A DNA stretch of 64,000 nucleotides from Butyrivibrio sp. (GCA_014799955.1 JAAVHB010000005.1:1-64000), one strand, 5' to 3'. Counted from the stretch's first letter, positions 44,538 through 52,657 are shown. The notes: a model not told the origin generated them from the letters alone. Numbers and translations: made by a program.

Positions 44538-45806
44538 TCAGTCCATTGGCTTAAAATCCAAATCATTCATATCAATGTAGTACAAACGGTCGGGTAAGCG
44601 CTCGCCTTTGTCATACGGCAGATATCCCATTGTAAGAAGTATTTTTTCATTATCCCGAAAAGCTGCTCGGAATGAATATAAGGGCTCATCGGCAAAAAAT
44701 ACTGATGTTTTTACCTCGTGGGTCTTGGGGTCAACTAGATAAAAAATATTCCTGTATTCAGTATTATCTCCGTATGATTGAATAAACAGTTCGTTTTCAT
44801 CATTATTGGATACGGACATAGCGTAGGAAAACAATGCGTCTGTATTAATTAGTCTGTCAACCTCACTGTTATTTATCGTTCCGATTGCATTTGTGATGCT
44901 GAAATTTTGATAATATACCAAATCATTGTGAACAAAGAAATATGAAATAAACTGTTTCCATTCATTTATTTTTCTGTCCTCCGACCGCCCAGTTTCAGTA
45001 GAAACGCAGAATTCGCTTATATCGATGGTATCTACCAGATTAAAATTGAATTCATATATATCCAGTTTTAATGAGTAATTATCAAATCCATCGTTGACCA
45101 AGCGCACTGTGTAAACGTAATCCTTATCTGCATAGATATGACGGATTGAGTTTTTGGTAAAATAATCGTTCTCGTTATATTTGTGAATAACAGGCGAAGT
45201 ACGCTTTTCTCGCAAATCTACCTCAACTATGTCGGTAGTACCATTGTACAAAAACTCCGCAACAACAAGCTTGTTATTTGCAATAGTATAAGAGTTGTAT
45301 GGCGAACCCCTTTCGATCACAAGTATTGGAGTCATACTATGTTGCAAGAGATCAATATCATAAAATGTCTGTTTGCCGTCTTGTGCTGCAAATCCGCCAT
45401 TTGAAACGCTAAGATATAGATGATTGTCGGATTTTATAGTTTCATAAAATGCCTCGTAACTATCAACATCAACAATACCCAACTTGTAATCTTCCTTTGC
45501 CTCAATATCATATAGCCAATATTCAAGACAATTTGACGATGATGTATTTTCGGGATACTTTGTGTACAATATGCTACCATTTACGAGTGCGGAATAACCA
45601 TAACACGTTATGCTGCCAATTTCCTGATTTTTAGCGTTAAAAATAGGAATTATCTCGTTCAGGTTCATATTGTCGCTGATATATTCGTAATCATATGAAT
45701 AATCATCGCTTGAGTTATTGCGAATGTTTAAACTTTCGCACCCAGAAGATATCATCAACAAGCAAAGCGAAAGAAGCATAATTACAATCTTTCTAAACAC
45801 TTTCAT
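44538..45806 (-). CDS. secreted lipoprotein of unknown function
   Basis: 422 residues from the ATG at 45806 (GGAGGA upstream); an in-frame upstream ATG is not used. The signal sequence has a lipobox LMISSGC with the modified Cys at residue 23. The mature part has repeated beta-strand blocks (ITCYGYSALVNGSILYTKY, DNHLYLSVSNGGFAAQDGKQTFYDIDLL, DKDYVYTVRLVNDGFDNYSLKLDIYEFN), suggesting a beta-propeller-like fold, and no enzymatic motif. It lies downstream of the agr locus on the same strand, behind a terminator, and could be controlled by it. No family recognised. Confidence 0.65.
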   Translation of the reverse strand: MKVFRKIVIMLLSLCLLMISSGCESLNIRNNSSDDYSYDYEYISDNMNLNEIIPIFNAKNQEIGSITCYGYSALVNGSILYTKYPENTSSSNCLEYWLYDIEAKEDYKLGIVDVDSYEAFYETIKSDNHLYLSVSNGGFAAQDGKQTFYDIDLLQHSMTPILVIERGSPYNSYTIANNKLVVAEFLYNGTTDIVEVDLREKRTSPVIHKYNENDYFTKNSIRHIYADKDYVYTVRLVNDGFDNYSLKLDIYEFNFNLVDTIDISEFCVSTETGRSEDRKINEWKQFISYFFVHNDLVYYQNFSITNAIGTINNSEVDRLINTDALFSYAMSVSNNDENELFIQSYGDNTEYRNIFYLVDPKTHEVKTSVFFADEPLYSFRAAFRDNEKILLTMGYLPYDKGERLPDRLYYIDMNDLDFKPMD

Positions 45807-45828
45807 ATTGTCCTCCAAAATAAATAAT

Positions 45829-45861
45829 AGAAAATGCCTGCCCACCGAAGTGGGCAGGCAT
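45829..45861 (-). terminator. terminator after the C39-like gene
   Basis: A perfect 12-bp stem (atgcctgcccac / gtgggcaggcat) with a 4-base loop (CGAA on +), read on the minus strand and followed by TTTTC. Read-through could feed the lipoprotein gene. Confidence 0.88.
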
Positions 45862-45952
45862 CACGTTCACAAGACATCATTTCTTATTCGCTAAACGTAG
45901 GTTGATGTCCAGTATCAGTTAACGTAAGGTTCTCACCCACACGACCTTACCT

Positions 45953-46699
45953 TTACCAGCATATCGCAGTCGTATAATCCGCAACAGTTGATGCAGGCTT
46001 CTCATAAAAATAAGGGCAGTCCGGAGCCAAGTCACCAGCAGGATCAGCTATAAGGATTTTCGACACATCGTCGTAAATTCCATTTGAGAGCACACAATGA
46101 CCGTTGGTATCATAATACCATACAGGCTTTCTCGTTACAATCCTTAAAAACGCCGGAACCTTATAGTTAGTTATATCGGATTTTATCTTGCTTGTTAATT
46201 CGGACTGAGTCGGGTTCGCGAAATGTACATAAAAGCACTTCGACTGCCGCGCATTGGCATAACTCGGAATATTGGAAAACTTATTTTTCAGTTCGGTGTC
46301 GATTTCCGCCTGAGTAGGAGAACTGCCTGTTGTGTACATAAGCACACTTTTCATACAAGCGTTACCGCAGTATGTATCGGTTTCCTGCTGATACATAGTA
46401 AAAGTACCCGGTACACCGATCAAAGTTCCCCTTGCATCCGCATATGTGGTAACGGACTGTTCAGCCTCGATCTCGGAAGCGAGCTGCTCCTTTTCGGCAA
46501 TGAGTTGCAGTTGTGCGTCGGATAAAGTATCCAGATATGACTGGTATTCGTCCAAATCGACAATGGCGTAGTCACCGCCGAATGTTCCGTTGTTTGTAGT
46601 ACTCTCAGCATATGCCGAAAGCGATGCGGTGCAAGAGAGCGCCATTACCGCCGCTGCAAATGTTGCCGCAAGTTTTTTCTTACCGTTGAGTTTTTTCAT
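45953..46699 (-). CDS. secreted C39-like cysteine peptidase-fold protein
   Basis: 248 residues from ATG 46699 with GGAGG 8 bases upstream. A signal peptide with basic start and cut near SAYA (residue 30). The mature part has a short coiled coil (about 48-80) and a papain-like C39 domain: QQETDTYCGNACMKSVLMYTT gives a candidate catalytic Cys111, NGHCVLSNGIYDD gives His201, and ILIADP gives Asp219. Unlike C39 bacteriocin exporters it has no transporter part, so it acts outside the cell, as a protease or an inactive binder. It is the first gene after agrD on the same strand, so it is a likely output of the quorum-sensing system. Confidence 0.75.
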   Translation of the reverse strand: MKKLNGKKKLAATFAAAVMALSCTASLSAYAESTTNNGTFGGDYAIVDLDEYQSYLDTLSDAQLQLIAEKEQLASEIEAEQSVTTYADARGTLIGVPGTFTMYQQETDTYCGNACMKSVLMYTTGSSPTQAEIDTELKNKFSNIPSYANARQSKCFYVHFANPTQSELTSKIKSDITNYKVPAFLRIVTRKPVWYYDTNGHCVLSNGIYDDVSKILIADPAGDLAPDCPYFYEKPASTVADYTTAICW

Positions 46700-46787
46700 T
46701 TGATTTTCCTCCATTCATAGTGGCAGAGAGTATATCTACGCGCTGTTTCAGAGTTGTTTTTGCTTATTCAGCAAGTCCTTTTGTTGT

Positions 46788-46804
46788 AGGTTAGTGTGTA
46801 ACCT
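46788..46804 (-). promoter_or_regulatory. 17-bp palindrome upstream of the C39-like gene
   Basis: AGGTTAGTGTGTAACCT: 6-bp arms around 5 bases, 88 bases before the C39-like start. On the minus strand a TATACT lies between it and the gene without a good -35, as expected for an activated promoter. A candidate operator; the binding protein is unknown. Confidence 0.45.
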
Positions 46805-46870
46805 AGGATTTGTAGACAATCTTTCCTTTCCAATACAGTTTATCGGATTAGATTTTGTCTGAGAAAATGA

Positions 46871-47020
46871 TTACTTCTTGCTCATCATCTTCTTGAGAGC
46901 TGCAGGCTCTTTCGGCTGATAGCAATCCCAAAAGGACGCTGCGCCGCAAGCCGCTTTTGCTGTTCCAAGCACCGCCTTTGCGACAACATCAAGAACAGAC
47001 TTTTTAACGGTCTTTTTCAT
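46871..47020 (-). CDS. agrD: AgrD-like autoinducer peptide precursor
   Basis: 49 residues, with AAAGGAGG upstream inside the end of agrB. The amphipathic basic N-terminus (MKKTVKKSVLDVVAKAVLGTAK) leads to the peptide region AACGAASFWDC and the conserved recognition tail YQPKEPAALKK, typical of clostridial cyclic lactone autoinducers. AgrB would cut before YQPKEP and close a ring. By alignment in memory with clostridial AgrD, the ring residue, usually Cys five positions before YQP, is Ser29 here, with Cys33 at the end and Cys25 before. Too short for standard ORF calls. Confidence 0.85.
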   Translation of the reverse strand: MKKTVKKSVLDVVAKAVLGTAKAACGAASFWDCYQPKEPAALKKMMSKK

Positions 47021-47594
47021 TTTTCTTCCTCCTTTCGTAATTATTTCCCAGCAGCATTAGATTTGCCACGCAGAACAAAGTCAATGCCACTATATGATCA
47101 AGCTCACTGTTAAGATATCTAAACAGAAACATAACAGCTAGCCAAACCGCCATTGCAACTATTGATATTACCTTGCATCTCACTTTTTGCCGCTCCGACA
47201 ATTCTTTGTTTGGATTTTCAATCGGCGCAAATTGACATACAATTATTAAACTGTAAAAATGTAAGATAAACCAATAATAGTTTTCTATCTCTTTAAGAAG
47301 CCAATCAACGGCAAGAACCGCTAGAAGTGTTCCAGTAAAAGCTGCTTTACAGAGTAAATGATTAGGAGCGTGGTATCCTCCCGTAAATAATCGCGTAAAA
47401 CAAAACACTATGTAAAAGATTACGCTTTCCCAAAATCGACCGCACACAAGACCTATTGCCAACACGATCAATATTCCTATAACCGAGGAAATGCTAAGTT
47501 CAAAGCCGTATTCATAGACTTCTCGCTGTTCTTCGGGTACGACTTTTTGGCGTACAAAAAAATCAGCTATAATGCGACTGAGTTTAGCGATCAT
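47004..47594 (-). CDS. agrB: AgrB-like peptide-processing membrane protease
   Basis: 196 residues from ATG 47594 (AGAGGTG upstream; an in-frame GTG lies 3 codons earlier). Catalytic residues of the AgrB family are visible: RLFTGGYHAPNHLLCKAAF with His75 and Cys82, the same 7-residue spacing as His77/Cys84 in S. aureus AgrB. Five to six membrane segments follow the usual pattern, and the basic C-terminus (NNYERRKKNEKDR) is typical. It cuts the AgrD tail and cyclises the signal. The 3' end overlaps agrD by 17 bases, the standard agrBD layout. Confidence 0.93.
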   Translation of the reverse strand: MIAKLSRIIADFFVRQKVVPEEQREVYEYGFELSISSVIGILIVLAIGLVCGRFWESVIFYIVFCFTRLFTGGYHAPNHLLCKAAFTGTLLAVLAVDWLLKEIENYYWFILHFYSLIIVCQFAPIENPNKELSERQKVRCKVISIVAMAVWLAVMFLFRYLNSELDHIVALTLFCVANLMLLGNNYERRKKNEKDR

Positions 47595-47617
47595 TCCGAT
47601 CACCTCTTTCTGTCATC

Positions 47618-47646
47618 ATTATAGCTGATTAAATTTTAAATTGCAA
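47618..47646 (-). promoter_or_regulatory. promoter of agrBD
   Basis: On the minus strand TTGCAA (47646-47641), 17-base spacer, TATAAT (47623-47618), 24 bases before the agrB start. The -35 is imperfect, which suits an activated promoter. Confidence 0.78.
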
Positions 47647-47652
47647 TACCCT

Positions 47653-47687
47653 TATCACGAACGGCACGCTGATAGCATAAACGGCAC
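47653..47687 (-). promoter_or_regulatory. two direct repeats upstream of the agrBD promoter, likely AgrA/LytTR site
   Basis: On the minus strand GTGCCGTTTATGCTA (47687-47673) and GTGCCGTTCGTGATA (47667-47653) match at 12 of 15 positions with a 20-base period, ending 6 bases from the -35 box. LytTR regulators such as AgrA bind paired direct repeats about two helical turns apart next to the -35. The first repeat starts at the agrC stop codon. Confidence 0.65.
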
Positions 47688-48976
47688 TAAATTTCCATTT
47701 TTAACCAAATTTCAGCAATAAAATTTCCGTTTTCTTCTTTGAATTCAACACTTCCATCATATTTTTTGGCAATATCTTTGATAGATCTTATCCCGTATCC
47801 GTGTTCGTTTTTATTGGACTTGTCTGTTTTTAGCTCTGGGTTGTTCTTCAATATAGAAGAAGATATGCTGTTTTTTACAGTAATAAATGTAAGTGACTTT
47901 TTGTGACTTACAACAAGTTCAATATAGGGATTGTCTGGATCGCAACCGATAATAGCATTGTCCAACAAGTTTGAAAGCAAAATGCTTATATCAATATCAT
48001 AAGTACTTTCAAATTGTGTATCAATTGAACACTTCATCTTAATTCCCTTTGAGTTACATAGGGTTATTTTGCCGTTTATAACTGCATCTATGACGGCACT
48101 TCCCGTATTTACTCCCACATTCGAAGAGTTAATTTTTTCTTCAATTATCCTCTCGATGTATGCTTTAGCTTCAAAAGGCTTTTTGTCGGAGATCATACCT
48201 GCAGCGGTCGTGAGATAATGTTTCATATCGTGCTTTAAGGTTTTTACCTCGGAATACCTTTCACGAACTTCAACAGCGAGTTTTTCTTGTGAAATAATAT
48301 TTGCTTTTAAAAGATTATACTCCTCTCTTGTTATATTATCACGCTGCATTTTATTCATAATTACATAAAGTAAGATGTTCAAAATTCCGATACAGATGAA
48401 AATTATCAAAAACAGTGGTGATGTTTCCGGCTGTTGTCTTGAAATATTCCAGAGCAAGGTCGCCATTAAGAAGGAAATAAGAAAACAAGACAGTTGAATA
48501 GTCCATTGAAATCCCGTAAGCGACTGATATTGTTTCTTTCTTAATTTTATTACGATCTCACAAGCAAAGAAGAAAATAGCCTTAGTAAAAAACAAAACAG
48601 GTATCCTCATTGTCCCGCCCGGCATTATCTCTGCCCTATCATTACCAACTAACAAGCTGAACGCACTCATAACAATAAGATTTATTGGAAGTGCAGTTAC
48701 TGTGGGAATAACCGATACTAAAACCTTTTCCCATTTCTTACCTTTTAAAAAAACAAACGAATATACTAAAAGAATGAGCAACAGCATAAAAATGGATATG
48801 TTCTCAAAGCCTTCAAGCTGAGATAGAAAAACGTCCACCAAAGCTAAAGGAACAAAAACAAACAATGTTTTAAGCCATTTCTTTTTTTCACTCTTAAAAC
48901 CGAGAAATCCATTGCAAATTCTGATAAAAATACAGCACTCCACAATAGAAGCGCAAGCCTCAATAATATTATTCAT
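47687..48976 (-). CDS. agrC: AgrC-like sensor histidine kinase
   Basis: 429 residues. Six membrane segments fill residues 1-195. The kinase core has LKHDMKHYLTTAAGM with the phospho-accepting His (about residue 250), the N-box ISILLSNLLDNAIIGCD (about 330) and the G-box EHGYGIRSIKDIAKKYDG (about 390), the GHKL form used by AgrC. It would sense the extracellular peptide and phosphorylate AgrA. The start overlaps the agrA stop by 4 bases (ATGA), so the two are coupled. Confidence 0.92.
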   Translation of the reverse strand: MNNIIEACASIVECCIFIRICNGFLGFKSEKKKWLKTLFVFVPLALVDVFLSQLEGFENISIFMLLLILLVYSFVFLKGKKWEKVLVSVIPTVTALPINLIVMSAFSLLVGNDRAEIMPGGTMRIPVLFFTKAIFFFACEIVIKLRKKQYQSLTGFQWTIQLSCFLISFLMATLLWNISRQQPETSPLFLIIFICIGILNILLYVIMNKMQRDNITREEYNLLKANIISQEKLAVEVRERYSEVKTLKHDMKHYLTTAAGMISDKKPFEAKAYIERIIEEKINSSNVGVNTGSAVIDAVINGKITLCNSKGIKMKCSIDTQFESTYDIDISILLSNLLDNAIIGCDPDNPYIELVVSHKKSLTFITVKNSISSSILKNNPELKTDKSNKNEHGYGIRSIKDIAKKYDGSVEFKEENGNFIAEIWLKMEI

Positions 48977-49689
48977 AACGTACTCCGTAATAAATTCTTG
49001 AATTTGTTTTTTACAATGTCATTCTTATATCGACTGAGTGGTATTACTGTCTTATCGTCAAGAATAACTTGATTTTTTTCAATAGCAAAGATGTATTTGC
49101 AGTTCACCAAAAAACTCTTGTGAGTTCTCACGAAGTCATATTCTTCAAGCTGCTTTTCAAAATCCGAAAGGCTGCCATAGCACTCTAACGGCTCATTATT
49201 TTTAATATGAACCTTTAACCAATGCCCGTATATTTCTATGTATTCAACGTTTCCCAGATCGGTAATTACTTCTCCTGATTTTGCTTGAAACACAAATTTG
49301 CTGCCAGTATTACGCTTTGTAACTTCGGCTATGACAGCATCTAAAGTTTCGGGAAGTTCGTTATCAAGATATGATTTCCGAATAAATCTGAACGGACGGA
49401 ACTTAATTGACGAGAAAACCAATTCATCGTGTGATGTTACAAAGATAATCAGCGGTTCTCCAATTTTATTTATTCTTTCTGCAATGTCAAAACCGCTTAT
49501 CTCTGGCATATCTATATCTAAAAAGATTGTATCAAATGGATTGTCCTCGTGAACATTTAGAAACTCTTTACCTGATGTGAATGTTTGAATACAAAAAAGA
49601 ACCCCCTGTTGCTCTAATTCATTTACAATGTTTTTATGAAGTATATCTATAATTGTCTGTTCATCATCACATATAGCGGCTCTTATCAT
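48973..49689 (-). CDS. agrA: AgrA-like LytTR response regulator
   Basis: 238 residues from ATG 49689 with GGGGGTG upstream; the in-frame extension to 49761 is not needed. The receiver domain has AAICDDEQTI, the phosphorylated Asp in TIFLDIDMPEISGFD (about 57) and LIIFVTSHDE. The C-terminal LytTR DNA-binding domain (about 135-235) shows VEYIEIYGHWLKVHI, FEKQLEEYDFVRTHKSFLVNCKYI and VIPLSRYKNDIV. It would bind direct repeats such as those at 47653-47687. It is first in the agrA-agrC unit, with its own promoter. Confidence 0.92.
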   Translation of the reverse strand: MIRAAICDDEQTIIDILHKNIVNELEQQGVLFCIQTFTSGKEFLNVHEDNPFDTIFLDIDMPEISGFDIAERINKIGEPLIIFVTSHDELVFSSIKFRPFRFIRKSYLDNELPETLDAVIAEVTKRNTGSKFVFQAKSGEVITDLGNVEYIEIYGHWLKVHIKNNEPLECYGSLSDFEKQLEEYDFVRTHKSFLVNCKYIFAIEKNQVILDDKTVIPLSRYKNDIVKNKFKNLLRSTL

Positions 49690-49711
49690 CACATTCACCC
49701 CCCTTTTGTTC

Positions 49712-49740
49712 AGTTTATCACATCTTAGACAAAAAGTCAA
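49712..49740 (-). promoter_or_regulatory. promoter of agrAC
   Basis: On the minus strand TTGACT (49740-49735), 17-base spacer, TAAACT (49717-49712), 23 bases before agrA. The sensor and regulator can thus be expressed without the agrBD promoter. Confidence 0.75.
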
Positions 49741-49821
49741 TATTATATTGCCAAAAGTCATAAGCTATATTACAGATGAACGAGATGCTATCCGTTTATA
49801 TTCCTGTTTGCTCAATTGACA

Positions 49822-49855
49822 GAATAAAGCGACTGAATAATCAGTCGCTTTATTC
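49822..49855. terminator. bidirectional hairpin between agrA and an XRE gene
   Basis: A perfect 15-bp stem (gaataaagcgactga / tcagtcgctttattc) with a 4-base loop (ATAA). It ends the XRE transcript on the minus strand. Confidence 0.85.
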
Positions 49856-49969
49856 ATTATAGCATAAGGGCAACACTAAGAAAATGTTACTCCTTTATTC
49901 TTCTTTTTCAGTATGTTCCTTATCATAAACTTGGAACATCTCGACAAGTGCAATAAGCATTTTCTCAAC

Positions 49970-50245
49970 TTACTTGCGCTTTTCTGCCGACATAGATGAT
50001 AATATCGCGTTAATTTCAGCGTTCTGTTCAAGCGGTTCAGAGCCATATATCAAGTAATCAGTTGTGACGTTAAGGGCTTTGGCAATATTAGCCAGATACT
50101 GCACTTTCATACCCTTTTTCCCTGTTTCGACCGCTCCAAGAAAATTTACGGATATATCTGCATATTCCGCAAGTTCCTCGCGACTGTATTTTCGCTCTTT
50201 TCGGATTTTACGTATTCTCATTCCGATTTCAGCATCAAAACTCAC
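49970..50245 (-). CDS. XRE regulator, probably cut short by a stop codon
   Basis: 91 residues from GTG 50245 (GGGGGG 7 bases upstream). HTH: IRKIRKERKYSREELAEYADISVNFLGAVETGKKGMKVQYLANIAKALNVTTDYLIYG. It is close to the regulator at 52806-53171 (TREQLAEYADISSDFLWQVETG, DVTTDYLIYG). After EKRK comes TAA where the paralog has Tyr (QRYVEKSITVFV), and the same frame goes on (VEKMLIALVEMFQVYDKEHTEKEE) to 49895. A Tyr-to-stop change has therefore removed about 28 C-terminal residues. The HTH itself is intact. Confidence 0.75.
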   Translation of the reverse strand: MSFDAEIGMRIRKIRKERKYSREELAEYADISVNFLGAVETGKKGMKVQYLANIAKALNVTTDYLIYGSEPLEQNAEINAILSSMSAEKRK

Positions 50246-50340
50246 TCCTGATCCCCCCTTTATATTATTATAACAATTTCGGTTATCAAATAAAATACCC
50301 TATCAGCAGATAAAAAGTTGCTGTTTGGGTAGATTTTCTA

Positions 50341-50369
50341 TTGACATTGGTGTGAGAACGTGGTATAAT
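50341..50369 (+). promoter_or_regulatory. consensus promoter of the DUF6809 gene
   Basis: TTGACA (50341-50346), 17-base spacer ending TGG, TATAAT (50364-50369): near-perfect consensus, 46 bases before the ATG, with AAAGGAGG in between. Confidence 0.9.
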
Positions 50370-50415
50370 TTAATAATGAAAGAACTATGTTTATTTTTCT
50401 TAAAGGAGGCACTTT

Positions 50416-50712
50416 ATGAAAGTGAAAGATGAACTTATTGAACAGTTGTTTTTGGGGAACTTATCTCCAAACAATTCATTTACTTTTAAAACAGAGAACT
50501 ATATTTCAGCAAGAGACCAAGACGAGAAACTTTATGAACAGTTTGTAAAAATGCTTGACGAAGAACAAGTGACACTTCTTGATGAACTGCTTGAGGCTAA
50601 AGCTGCTATGACCGATGAAATGGTTTTTGGCGCATTTAAAGACGGCTTTAAACTCGGTATGGGATTGACCGTTGAGGGCTTAGCGTCTAAATATATAGAC
50701 GAGGATGAGTAA
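50416..50712 (+). CDS. DUF6809-like protein
   Basis: 98 residues, preceded by AAAGGAGG. The C-terminal MVFGAFKDGFKLGMGLTVEGL matches the end of DUF6809 proteins, common and short in clostridial mobile elements. Helical, acidic, no membrane segment. Function unknown. It is a single-gene unit with its own strong promoter, facing the Y-family polymerase operon. Confidence 0.7.
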   Translation: MKVKDELIEQLFLGNLSPNNSFTFKTENYISARDQDEKLYEQFVKMLDEEQVTLLDELLEAKAAMTDEMVFGAFKDGFKLGMGLTVEGLASKYIDEDE

Positions 50713-50759
50713 GCCTTTTTGCCTATGAATAAAGCGTAGGCGGCTGATTTCTCAACCGC

Positions 50760-51167
50760 CTAATCTATTAACTCAAAATCGAGCATTTCCGAAATCTTGA
50801 GATTTGTACCGTCTGTAAACAAGATTTGTCGGAATATATCATCAACACGCTTTACTGCTCCGATTTTGGTTACATACGAGCCGCCGTTCTTTCGCTGATC
50901 TGGAACGAAATATATAACTTTGATTTTGGGATAGTCCTCGGAATTGTTCACTTTCTGGAGCAATAGAGGAATTTTTCTGTTAAGTGTTTCAATCTCGTCC
51001 TCCGACAACTCAATTTTGCTGTCAACGAGCCGCGCTGTTTCGTCCATTTGTTCATCAAGCCCTACTAAAGCCGCAAATGCCGAGAACTGTGCCGCCCTAT
51101 CATAAGCTGACATTTTCGGGTGACAGCTTGCGGGGCGCGGCAGATTTATTATTCTGTCATATCTCAA
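50760..51167 (-). CDS. YolD-like protein
   Basis: 135 residues. MRYDRIINLPRPASCHPKMSAYDRAAQFSAFAALVG is the N-terminus typical of YolD-like proteins coded next to UmuC/DinB-type polymerases in Bacillota, and KRVDDIFRQILFTDGTNLKISEMLDFEL matches the C-terminus. It probably modulates or assists the translesion polymerase coded by the overlapping upstream gene (4-base ATGA overlap). Confidence 0.82.
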   Translation of the reverse strand: MRYDRIINLPRPASCHPKMSAYDRAAQFSAFAALVGLDEQMDETARLVDSKIELSEDEIETLNRKIPLLLQKVNNSEDYPKIKVIYFVPDQRKNGGSYVTKIGAVKRVDDIFRQILFTDGTNLKISEMLDFELID

Positions 51168-52657
51168 GCCCTATGCCCCCCGATCTGTTGATTACGTTCG
51201 CGCATTGTTGCGCCCTCCTCAAAATTCATACCCTTTAGGAGCGCATTTTTTCCGAACCTTTTCCTTATTTTCAAGATTGCGAGTTGTATGTTTTCTTCGC
51301 GGCTCTCCGCAAGGGCTTTTCTTTCTCGCTCCGCATAGTCCGTAAACAGGTCGATCTGCTCTCCGACATACTCCATAGATCTATCGCCTTTCTTTGTAAC
51401 ATCACAAGCGCAAATGTTAAGGCGGCGAACAAGCAATTTAGGATTTGTGATACGGTCAAACAATTGTACAGCCGTGTCACCGATCTTCTGCGCAGAGTAG
51501 GTCTTGTGCGGGAGATTATCCGTACCGTGAGCGTGTTTTGGAACCAGCCGTCCGTAATAGTCGGTTGATATTTCACCATAGTAGGTATTGGCAATTTGAG
51601 GATTTGTAAGACTTTCAGCATCATAACTGACGGTTAAGGTTATCTTGCTTGTCGTAAGATTTTTTTCAGCAAGGTCAAGCGACAGGTTGTCTGCCATTTC
51701 CCGAACAATAATCCGTGCTTTTTGATAAGAATATGGTTCGGGAAGTACTTGACCGCTGCTTAGACTGTTGGACAGCGGCTTGTATGCCTTTATATTCGCG
51801 ATAGTAGTAGGCTCAATGCCCCACGCGTGATCTATCAGTAGTTCGGCATTTATCCCGAACAGCTTGTACAGAGTGTCCTCATCGTAGATCGAACGCTCTG
51901 CAACATCACCTAGGGTAAACATACCGTTCTGCTCCAGCTTTGAAGAATATCCGTGACCAATACGCCAAAAATCTGTAAGCGGTCGATGTTCCCAGAGCTG
52001 CCGCCGAAATGACATCTCGTCAAGTTCGGCAATGCGAACTCCGTCTTTGTCGGCTTTCATTTTCTTTGCAACTATGTCCATAGCAACTTTGGAAAGGAAC
52101 AAGTTAGTACCGATCCCCGCCGTAGCGGTAATGCCTGTTTCGGACAGTACCTCGCGAATAATCTTGATCGTCAACTCGTGAGCGGTCATTCTGTACATTT
52201 TGAGATAGTCGGTCACGTCAATAAAAACTTCATCTACCGAATATATGTGAATATCTTCGGGAGCAAAGTATCTTAGGTAAACATCATAAACTCGTGTGCT
52301 GTACAACATATAGAGCGCCATTCTTGGCGGGGCAACAATATAATCGACTGCAAGAAAACTGTTGCTGTTAATTTCCGAGAGGAAAATGGACTTGCCCGAA
52401 AACATCTTACCGGGGGTATGATACTTCCGTCTTTTGTTTACATCGCGTATCTTTTGAATGACCTCAAACAGCCGAGGTCTGCCGCCTGTGCCAAACGTCT
52501 TTAATGATGGCGAAACCGCTAAGCAAATAGTTTTGTCCGTGCGGCTTTCATCAGCCACAACAAGGTTTGTATCAAGCGGATCAAGACCACGCTCCACACA
52601 TTCAACACTTGCATAAAAGGATTTAAGGTCGATTGCAACATAAATTCTATTGTTCAT
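51164..52657 (-). CDS. Y-family translesion DNA polymerase (UmuC/ImpB-like)
   Basis: 497 residues. The N-terminal YVAIDLKSFYASVECVERGLDP has the first metal-binding Asp and the steric-gate region. IYSVDEVFIDVTDYL (about 137) gives the catalytic SVDE-type acidic residues, and EVLSETGITATAGIGTNLFLSKVAMDI continues the palm domain. The little-finger region includes VLPEPYSYQKARIIVREMADNL. It copies damaged DNA with low fidelity. Carriage on ICEs can raise mutation and repair capacity of the host. No LexA box was recognised; a palindrome at 52754 and its half-site over the -10 suggest control by the XRE protein coded just upstream. Confidence 0.9.
   Translation of the reverse strand: MNNRIYVAIDLKSFYASVECVERGLDPLDTNLVVADESRTDKTICLAVSPSLKTFGTGGRPRLFEVIQKIRDVNKRRKYHTPGKMFSGKSIFLSEINSNSFLAVDYIVAPPRMALYMLYSTRVYDVYLRYFAPEDIHIYSVDEVFIDVTDYLKMYRMTAHELTIKIIREVLSETGITATAGIGTNLFLSKVAMDIVAKKMKADKDGVRIAELDEMSFRRQLWEHRPLTDFWRIGHGYSSKLEQNGMFTLGDVAERSIYDEDTLYKLFGINAELLIDHAWGIEPTTIANIKAYKPLSNSLSSGQVLPEPYSYQKARIIVREMADNLSLDLAEKNLTTSKITLTVSYDAESLTNPQIANTYYGEISTDYYGRLVPKHAHGTDNLPHKTYSAQKIGDTAVQLFDRITNPKLLVRRLNICACDVTKKGDRSMEYVGEQIDLFTDYAERERKALAESREENIQLAILKIRKRFGKNALLKGMNFEEGATMRERNQQIGGHRA

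Noticed and set aside
45953..46699. Bacteriocin exporter with C39 domain
   Set aside because: There are no transporter membrane segments or ATPase motifs; the protein has a signal peptide and is secreted.
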